Source: Brevibacillus_C sp046036945 (GTDB lineage: Bacteria > Bacillota > Bacilli > Brevibacillales > Brevibacillaceae). From it: a stretch of DNA of 64,000 nucleotides. The stretch covers positions 1-64,000 of the forward strand of contig NZ_JBJQOQ010000023.1 of assembly GCF_046036945.1 (NCBI RefSeq), in the 5' to 3' direction. This document shows, piece after piece, positions 59,108 through 64,000 of the stretch; positions within the stretch are counted from its first letter, which is position 1, and the number at the start of each line of letters is the position of its first letter. The notes beneath the pieces are model-generated. The model was given only the letters and a program-made list of their open reading frames with translations. It had not been told where the DNA came from and searched no databases. A program made the translations under genes and the position numbers.

Positions 59108-60682
59108 ATGATGTTAGTAGAAGCGCGCAACATCAAGCACTATGTAAAGGACCGTCTGTTGCTGAATATCGATCAATTGCAGATTCATAAACATGACCGG
59201 ATCGGATTGGTTGGCCGCAATGGCAGCGGAAAAACGACGTTGTTAAACGTATTGGCCGGAACGTTATCTCCGGATAACGGGACAGTGGTCCGCCATGCTC
59301 AATGTGAGCTATTGCCCCAGCTAAAACGAACGGATACGACAAAAAGCGGCGGAGAAGTGACCCAGGCCTACATCAATGAGGCCATCGTCAAGGCGCCGGA
59401 AATCTTATTTGCAGACGAACCGACCACCAATCTCGATACGGAGCATATCGAATGGCTGGAAAAGAAACTGGACCAGTGGAAAGGGGCATTCGTCGTCGTA
59501 TCTCATGACCGGGCCTTTCTGGATGCCCTCTGCACCACGATATGGGAGGTCAGTGAAGGCCAGGTCAAAGAGTATAAGGGCAGCTACAGCGATTACGCAG
59601 CCCAAAAAGAGCTGGAGCATCGTCAAAGGTTAGCAGCTTATGAAAAATATGAACTGAAGAAAAAACAGTTGGAAGATGCATTGGAATTAAAGGAGAGAAA
59701 AGCCGACAAAGCGACAAAGGCTCCAAAACAGGTAAGCAGATCGGAATCCAAAATAACGGGTGCCAAGCCGTACTTTGCCAAAAAACAAAAGAAGCTGCAA
59801 AAAACGGCAAAGGCCATTGAAACGAGATTAGAAAAGCTGGAAAAAGTGGAGAAACCGAAAGAAATCCCCGCAATTAAAATGAATTTGTCCAATAAAGACG
59901 CGTTTAAAGACCGCATCATTCTCCGCGTGCAAGATGTTTCTGGTGCCATTGGCGAACGAGTACTTTGGAACAAAACGAGTTTTCATGTGCGCGGCGGCGA
60001 TAAACTGGCGATTATCGGCCCGAATGGAAGCGGAAAAACCACGCTTGTGAAAAAGGTCATCGATCAAGAAGAAGGTATCGCGATCTCTCCGGCCGTGAAA
60101 ATGGGTTACTTTAGCCAAAACGTAAACATAGTGGATGTTGAAAAGTCGATTTTGGAAAATGTCAGCTCCACTTCCAAACAGGATGAAACAACCATTCGAA
60201 CGGTCCTTGCAAGACTGCATTTCTTTCGGGACGATGTATATAAGCTGGCTGGGGTTTTGAGCGGGGGAGAACGGGTAAAAGTAGCACTTGCGAAAATCTT
60301 TTTGAGTGACAGCAATACGCTCATTTTGGATGAACCGACGAATTTTCTTGATATTGAAGCTGCTAGCGCTTTGGAATCGCTCTTGAAAGAGTACGAAGGA
60401 ACCGTGATCTTCGTCTCCCATGACCGCCGACTCATCGAAAATGTCGCTACACGGATCTTGGCCATTCGCAATAGAGAGGTTGGGCTTTTCGAAGGAACCT
60501 ATGCCCAATATAAACAGGATGAACCTCAAAAAAACCGAAATACAACCGAAGATAAACGGCTCGTGCTCGAAACGAGAATCACAGAAGTTCTCAGTCGATT
60601 AAGTATCGAACCAAGTGAAGAACTGGAAAAGGAGTTTCAATTCCTTTTAGAAGAAAAACGGAAACTGAACACGTCTGGATAG
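59108..60682 (+). CDS. ABC-F ribosome-protection ATPase (Vga/Vml/Msr-like)
   Basis: The 524-residue protein has two ATPase domains. The first has GLVGRNGSGKTTLLN, KSGGEVTQ and ILFADEPTTNLD, and the second has IIGPNGSGKTTLVKK, LSGGERVKVALAKI and LILDEPTNFLDIEA. A charged interdomain linker of about 80 residues (KKKQLEDALELKERKADKATKA) is present. ABC-F proteins of this kind bind the ribosome E-site and release macrolide, lincosamide, streptogramin A or pleuromutilin antibiotics. ATG 59108 follows AGGGGTGATCC. The structured leader upstream suggests drug induction. The exact drug range cannot be deduced. Confidence 0.88.
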   Translation: MMLVEARNIKHYVKDRLLLNIDQLQIHKHDRIGLVGRNGSGKTTLLNVLAGTLSPDNGTVVRHAQCELLPQLKRTDTTKSGGEVTQAYINEAIVKAPEILFADEPTTNLDTEHIEWLEKKLDQWKGAFVVVSHDRAFLDALCTTIWEVSEGQVKEYKGSYSDYAAQKELEHRQRLAAYEKYELKKKQLEDALELKERKADKATKAPKQVSRSESKITGAKPYFAKKQKKLQKTAKAIETRLEKLEKVEKPKEIPAIKMNLSNKDAFKDRIILRVQDVSGAIGERVLWNKTSFHVRGGDKLAIIGPNGSGKTTLVKKVIDQEEGIAISPAVKMGYFSQNVNIVDVEKSILENVSSTSKQDETTIRTVLARLHFFRDDVYKLAGVLSGGERVKVALAKIFLSDSNTLILDEPTNFLDIEAASALESLLKEYEGTVIFVSHDRRLIENVATRILAIRNREVGLFEGTYAQYKQDEPQKNRNTTEDKRLVLETRITEVLSRLSIEPSEELEKEFQFLLEEKRKLNTSG

Positions 60683-60708
60683 GTTAACAAACATGTCCTA
60701 AATGACAA

Positions 60709-60750
60709 TGGGCGGTTCTTCTTGCCTCGACACAGGAGAATCGCCCTTTT
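60709..60750 (+). terminator. Terminator of the ABC-F gene
   Basis: GGGCG.TTCT pairs with AGAA.CGCCC across an asymmetric stem, followed by TTTT. Confidence 0.65.
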
Positions 60751-60775
60751 AAATATGTATGGCAGCATCAGAACC

Positions 60776-60832
60776 TTGACAAGAAATTACAATTATGATC
60801 TAATATGAATGAATTAAAAAATATTCATTCAT
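60776..60832 (+). promoter_or_regulatory. TetR gene promoter with perfect palindromic operator
   Basis: TTGACA (60776-60781) and TAATAT (60801-60806) lie 19 bases apart. ATGAATGAAT and ATTCATTCAT (60805-60814, 60823-60832) form a perfect ten-base palindrome with an eight-base centre, overlapping the -10 end. The TetR gene starts 17 bases later, so autorepression is likely. The same palindrome recurs at 62293-62320. Confidence 0.8.
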
Positions 60833-60849
60833 GAGAGGTTCGTTATTAA

Positions 60850-61422
60850 ATGGATAAAAAAAAGATCATCTTTGATTGCGGTTGGGAATTATTCCATTCC
60901 AGAGGATTCAAAGACACGAATATCTCAGACATTGCAAAAATGGCGGGAATAGCGGTAGGTACTTTTTATAACTACTATTCCTCGAAAGAGAAATTGTTCT
61001 TTGAGATTTATATGAAAGAAAACGAGAAATTTAAAAAGCGTATTTTCGAATCCCTTGACATGAATCAAGATCCCGTAACGCTTGTGAGACAAATCGTGGA
61101 GCAGAACATCAGTGCTATGAACTCAAATAAAATACTTAAAGAATGGTACAACCAGGATCTCTTCCGGGAACTGGAACACTATTATGAAGAAGTCAAAGGG
61201 GATGATGATTCCATCCGCAGCCTATATTCTGGATTATTTAAAAAATGGAAAGCGGAAGGAGCAATACGAGACGATATTGATGATGAGCTTTTGCCCGCCT
61301 TTTTCGACTCGTTAGCCTATATCGATGCACACAAGGAAGAAATTGGGCTTCGCCATTTTCCACAGTTGATACAGTATTTGGCGGAGTTTATCATGAAAGG
61401 CTTAACGGATTTCAAAAAATAG
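60850..61422 (+). CDS. TetR-family transcriptional regulator
   Basis: The 190-residue protein has the canonical N-terminal helix-turn-helix FHSRGFKDTNISDIAKMAGIAVGTFYNYYSSKEKLFFEI and a divergent ligand-binding domain. A palindromic site overlaps its own promoter and recurs before the DUF4064 gene at 62563. It probably represses both, lifted by an unidentified ligand. The GNAT gene in between could be in the same transcription unit. The sequence GAGAGGTTCG precedes the ATG. Confidence 0.9.
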   Translation: MDKKKIIFDCGWELFHSRGFKDTNISDIAKMAGIAVGTFYNYYSSKEKLFFEIYMKENEKFKKRIFESLDMNQDPVTLVRQIVEQNISAMNSNKILKEWYNQDLFRELEHYYEEVKGDDDSIRSLYSGLFKKWKAEGAIRDDIDDELLPAFFDSLAYIDAHKEEIGLRHFPQLIQYLAEFIMKGLTDFKK

Positions 61423-61514
61423 GATGAATACATCGGGAAACGAATACATTCACAGGGGATAGCGCCTACTAGCCTACAAACCAGCGTTTTCCCCTCAAAA
61501 AGGAGTACTTTCAG

Positions 61515-62222
61515 TTGAATAATCCATTTCTACAGTCTGACCATGAACTTATGGAAACGCAAGTAAACGTCCTATTTAAGCACAATGAGGTAGGTCGCAT
61601 GACCACGATAAACGAATCTAGTGCTGGGAGCGCACCTCGATTTTTCCTTGGTATCACCAAGCAGGGTAATGTTGTAAGGTACCATGAAACACTTGATGAA
61701 GGTGTTATCAATGAATTGGAACAGTTTGTCGAAAAAGCATCGTGGTTGGATGCTCCCAATCAAGTGAATATGGCTGAAATTATACAAGTTTTAAGTAAGG
61801 ACAGACCACTTGATCGTGTCTACTTAGGCCCGGCTTATGTATTCCCTGACTTGAGAGGTCGTTCTACGCAAGCGGTACGAATTACGCATAAGAACATAGA
61901 ACTTTTAAGACAGTATTTTTCTGATTTTGTCGATGATGTTACCCATGGGCAACCTGTTTTCGCAATTGTTCAAAATCAAGTTGCTGTGTCCTTGTGCTGC
62001 AGTGCCAGAAACTCATCTATTGCTGCTGAAGCGAGTTTGCACACCGCTCGGGATTTCCGTGGCAACGGCTACGGTATGGAAGTATCGACAGCCTGGGCTG
62101 CCGAGATACAAAATCAGGGGCGGATTGCTTTATATAGCACAGCATGGAATAATCTTGCCTCACAAGCTGTAGCAAAAAAGTTGAATCTGAGACAGTACGG
62201 TATAGATTTACATTTTAGCTAA
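61515..62222 (+). CDS. GNAT-family acetyltransferase
   Basis: The 235-residue protein has a long N-terminal part of 135 residues without recognised motif, and a C-terminal GNAT domain with VFAIVQNQVAVSLCCSARNSSIAAEASLHTARDFRGNGYGMEVSTAWAAEIQNQGRIALYSTAWNNLASQAVAKKLNL in pieces. The acetyl-CoA loop is FRGNGYG. TTG 61515 follows AAAGGAG. Its substrate is unknown. It lies between the TetR gene and its second operator. Confidence 0.8.
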   Translation: MNNPFLQSDHELMETQVNVLFKHNEVGRMTTINESSAGSAPRFFLGITKQGNVVRYHETLDEGVINELEQFVEKASWLDAPNQVNMAEIIQVLSKDRPLDRVYLGPAYVFPDLRGRSTQAVRITHKNIELLRQYFSDFVDDVTHGQPVFAIVQNQVAVSLCCSARNSSIAAEASLHTARDFRGNGYGMEVSTAWAAEIQNQGRIALYSTAWNNLASQAVAKKLNLRQYGIDLHFS

Positions 62223-62292
62223 CGTGTGGAGATCACAACAATGGAATCTTTCGAAACTCGACATCATCGATACGCAGTTTTTTTGTCCCAAC

Positions 62293-62320
62293 ATGAATGA
62301 ATTATAAAATATTCATTCAT
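62293..62320 (+). promoter_or_regulatory. Second TetR operator (identical arms)
   Basis: The same arms ATGAATGAAT and ATTCATTCAT flank an eight-base centre. Outside them, CCCAAC and GTTGGG extend the palindrome to 16 bases per arm. It lies 240 bases before the DUF4064 gene and directly behind the GNAT gene. The extended stem could also work as a terminator, but no T tract follows. Confidence 0.7.
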
Positions 62321-62562
62321 GTTGGGGATTATCCAAGACCAAGATACTTTACCGGGCAAAGATACTCCAAGCATCCTGTGAGGATGAAAAAAGGGGGTGA
62401 TTCAAGTGAATCTTATACATCACTATCATCCAAATTGGAGGATAGATCAAAGGTTCTAAAATTGCGTCATCGACAATGCTTTTGGAACACCATTAAGACT
62501 CCGGATAGCCGTGAAACTGGTGCCGTGGGAAAAATATCAATATTTTACAATGGAGGTCAAAC

Positions 62563-62973
62563 ATGAAACGAACAGGGGAAATCGTGTTAAACATCATGGG
62601 AACTGCAACGAGTCTCATCATGGTTGTGATTGGCTTAGTTTTCTTATACCGCAAAGATAATGAAGCTTATTTGAACTATCTGCATGCGAATTGGAGTGAT
62701 AGTGAAGTTGCTGCTACACTCGATCAGATGAACCAAGCTGGAACGATGTGGGTACTCCCCGGAATTATCGGCGCTGCTCTAGGTATTATTGCCATGATTT
62801 TATTGAAAGGCAAAGGTAGCCAGAAGCTCACAGGATGGATGCTGATGATTGTATCAGTGGCGGTTTGTATGATTTCGGTGTTCGGGTGCATCCCTGCCAT
62901 GTTCTTTATTTTAGCCGGAATTATGGCGTTGGTTAGAAACCCAAATGTAAGACAGAAACAAGCCATTAGGTAA
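62563..62973 (+). CDS. DUF4064 small membrane protein
   Basis: The 136-residue protein has four hydrophobic segments (about 9-29, 60-81, 86-108, 110-125) and KRTGEIVLNIMGTATSLIMVVIGLVF at the start, as in DUF4064 proteins. No function is known for the family. GGAGGTC precedes ATG 62563. An upstream TetR operator suggests repression by the TetR protein. In many Bacilli such proteins are linked to membrane stress. Confidence 0.8.
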   Translation: MKRTGEIVLNIMGTATSLIMVVIGLVFLYRKDNEAYLNYLHANWSDSEVAATLDQMNQAGTMWVLPGIIGAALGIIAMILLKGKGSQKLTGWMLMIVSVAVCMISVFGCIPAMFFILAGIMALVRNPNVRQKQAIR

Positions 62974-62983
62974 GGAATGATAA

Positions 62984-63349
62984 AGTCAGGCCGTCCTGCG
63001 TGACCAGACTGGCATACTTGTTGTTTCCACGACTTTGCGAGAGGTTTCGTGGAATCATTCCCGGCTGATAAGGGAAAATCTCGTGGAGGAAGTTTCTAAG
63101 TTAAAGCAGCTGCCCGGTCAGGATATTTTAGTCGCCGGCAGTTGTCAATTAGTAAACACGTTGATGCAACATGATCTTATAGATGAGTTTCGACTCATGG
63201 TGTTTCCTATTGTGGTAGGGAATGGAAAACGACTTTTTAGAGACGATAATGTTAGGAAGGTTTTAAAACATGTTGAAACAAAGACATTCTGTTCAGGTGT
63301 TACTGTCTTAACTTATCAGCCTCATCGGTCCGAAACCCATAATAAGTAA
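62984..63349 (+). pseudogene. 5'-truncated RibD/dihydrofolate-reductase-family protein
   Basis: The frame is open from 62984 behind TAA (62981-62983) and reads ILVVSTTLREVSWNHSRLI, DILVAGSCQLVNTLMQHDLIDEFRLMVFPIVVGNGKRLF. This is the C-terminal half of a RibD/DHFR-family enzyme of about 180-190 residues, with the GSCQLV and PIVVGNGKRLF segments intact. The N-terminal NADPH part is missing and no start with a ribosome site is seen. TTG 63035 exists without Shine-Dalgarno. It is most likely a remnant after a deletion that fused it to the end of the DUF4064 gene. Confidence 0.7.
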
Positions 63350-63522
63350 AAAATAGATGATAACGGGGTATCATTTGTTCCGGCTTTGCTTGTACATTCC
63401 AAGAAAAGTAGATTGATATGTAAGGAAAGTGAATATAGTAACCATAACTATTATTATGTAAACATTCCGCTTTCAGACCGATATTTCTGCCAAATGGTTC
63501 ATGTGAAACACACTTTAGATTA

Positions 63523-63546
63523 AAACTCTCCAGTCGGAGGGTTTTT
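63523..63546 (+). terminator. Terminator after the RibD-like remnant
   Basis: AAACTCTCC / GGAGGGTTT with loop AGTC, followed by TT. Sequence 63350-63520 shows no gene. Confidence 0.7.
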
Positions 63547-63620
63547 GCATTTATATCCATACATTTGCTTCTCGTGACAGTTACGCTTTTATCATCCCTT
63601 TTTATAGTCCTATTGTATTG

Positions 63621-63645
63621 TGTGTATTAAGTGATATAATACACA
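63621..63645 (+). promoter_or_regulatory. Palindromic operator overlapping the -10 box of the GntR gene
   Basis: TGTGTATTA and TAATACACA flank seven bases. TATAAT (63635-63640) is part of the right side, so binding of a regulator would block the promoter. Such sites are normal for YtrA-type autorepression, here inferred for the gene starting at 63706. Confidence 0.65.
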
Positions 63646-63705
63646 TAGAGAAACAAAACATCGACATTGTTTTCCCCGAACGGTCCATAGGAAGGAGGGA
63701 GTCGT

Positions 63706-64000
63706 TTGAATGAGGCACAAGTGGGCAAAATGCGGTTCCGGATCGATTTAAGCCAACCGTTGTACGAGCAAGTACTGGATCAGATTCGCAGTTCGATCGC
63801 GAAAGGAGAGATTGACTTGGGAGAGAAAATTCCTTCCGTGCGGGAGCTTGCACAAGCGTTAAAAATAAATCCCAATACCGTCATGCGGGCGTACCAGGAG
63901 CTTGAGCGGGACGGATTGACGGAAACGAGAAGAGGGCAGGGAACGTTTATTACGACCAAGGCCGAACAGGTGCAGACGATTCGGCAGGATTTGGCGGAAA
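63706..64000 (+). CDS. YtrA-subfamily GntR regulator, 5' part (runs off window)
   Basis: The first 98 residues are present: FRIDLSQPLYEQVLDQIRSSIAKGEIDLGEKIPSVRELAQALKINPNTVMRAYQELERDGLTETRRGQGTFI is read in pieces and gives the complete GntR winged helix. Short YtrA members have only about 120-130 residues in total, so most of the protein may be visible. TTG 63706, five bases after AAGGAGGGA, is the probable start, and ATG 63730 is the alternative. It usually precedes ABC transporter genes that it represses. These would lie outside the window. Confidence 0.85.
   Translation, partial: MNEAQVGKMRFRIDLSQPLYEQVLDQIRSSIAKGEIDLGEKIPSVRELAQALKINPNTVMRAYQELERDGLTETRRGQGTFITTKAEQVQTIRQDLAE

Noticed and set aside
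62297..62566. Plus-strand frame of 89 residues upstream of DUF4064
   Set aside because: It runs through the TetR operator and has no known domain. A 17-codon GTG frame (62406-62459) with a good ribosome site (GGGGGTGA) is also present, but without any support.
1..64000. CRISPR arrays, rRNA and tRNA genes
   Set aside because: No regularly spaced repeats and no rRNA or tRNA cores were seen on reading. Repeated short motifs are hairpins or operators.

Overview
The window looks like chromosome of an endospore-forming, moderately GC-rich Firmicute, most like the Brevibacillus/Paenibacillaceae group. Evidence for this is the strong GGAGG ribosome sites, frequent GTG and TTG starts, an orphan GerAB germination permease, a YkoP-type polysaccharide deacetylase, a spore-photoproduct-lyase-like radical SAM protein and an N-terminal YhgE/Pip protein. 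The genus is inferred by impression, not by a search. No rRNA, tRNA or CRISPR array was seen.

Region by region. (1-742) The left end of an IS200/IS605-type element with a nonsense-mutated tnpB lies against the C-terminal stump of a flavin amine oxidase. (905-3915) A YhgE/Pip membrane protein and an unknown exported protein. (4036-16346) A PAS/sigma-54 activator, then a sigma-54 promoter and a ten-gene catabolic operon: MBL hydrolase, SDR, acyl-CoA dehydrogenase, paired MaoC-type hydratases, two MFS carriers, a thiolase-fold enzyme lacking the nucleophilic Cys, its DUF35 partner and an NDP-forming acyl-CoA synthetase. This reads as beta-oxidation-like breakdown of an unknown organic acid. (16456-18411) An MFS drug exporter behind a leader ORF and three tandem terminator hairpins, followed by the stump of an ABC-F gene, so it resembles an eroded mef/msr resistance operon. 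(18457-20206) An IMPase-like gene and a TrmB regulator with matching operators. (20293-25802) A stalk-domain protein and a polyamine-type potABCD operon. (25904-28678) Germination and cell-wall genes. (28693-32621) L-2-hydroxyglutarate oxidase with its GntR regulator, a WYL regulator and a DinB protein.

(32756-46852) Two adjacent catabolic clusters, each with a member of one unusual regulator family (sensor domain, GGDEF-like domain, winged helix). The first holds an epimerase, a DapA-like lyase, an Nramp-fold transporter without the metal-binding motif and a Gfo/Idh oxidoreductase. The second holds an M20 amidohydrolase, a PotABCD/Fbp-type ABC importer and a CapA-like protein. These are the most original part of the window. 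(46905-51959) A MATE exporter and a SWIM/SNF2 helicase. (52181-55585) A two-gene unit: a 730-residue protein with one hydrophobic segment inside a helical region, and a repeat protein of GNLE...FWR...W.GP blades, possibly a toxin with a lectin. (55844-60750) An acyltransferase, a 2OG-Fe(II) oxygenase coupled to a 33-residue ORF, an SPL-like radical SAM protein and an ABC-F ribosome-protection gene behind a long structured leader. (60776-64000) A TetR regulator with two near-identical palindromic operators, a GNAT protein, a DUF4064 protein, a truncated RibD/DHFR-like gene and the start of a YtrA-type GntR regulator.

Relics are frequent (tnpB, amine oxidase, GNAT, ABC-F, EamA, RibD-like), which points to ongoing gene loss between intact operons.
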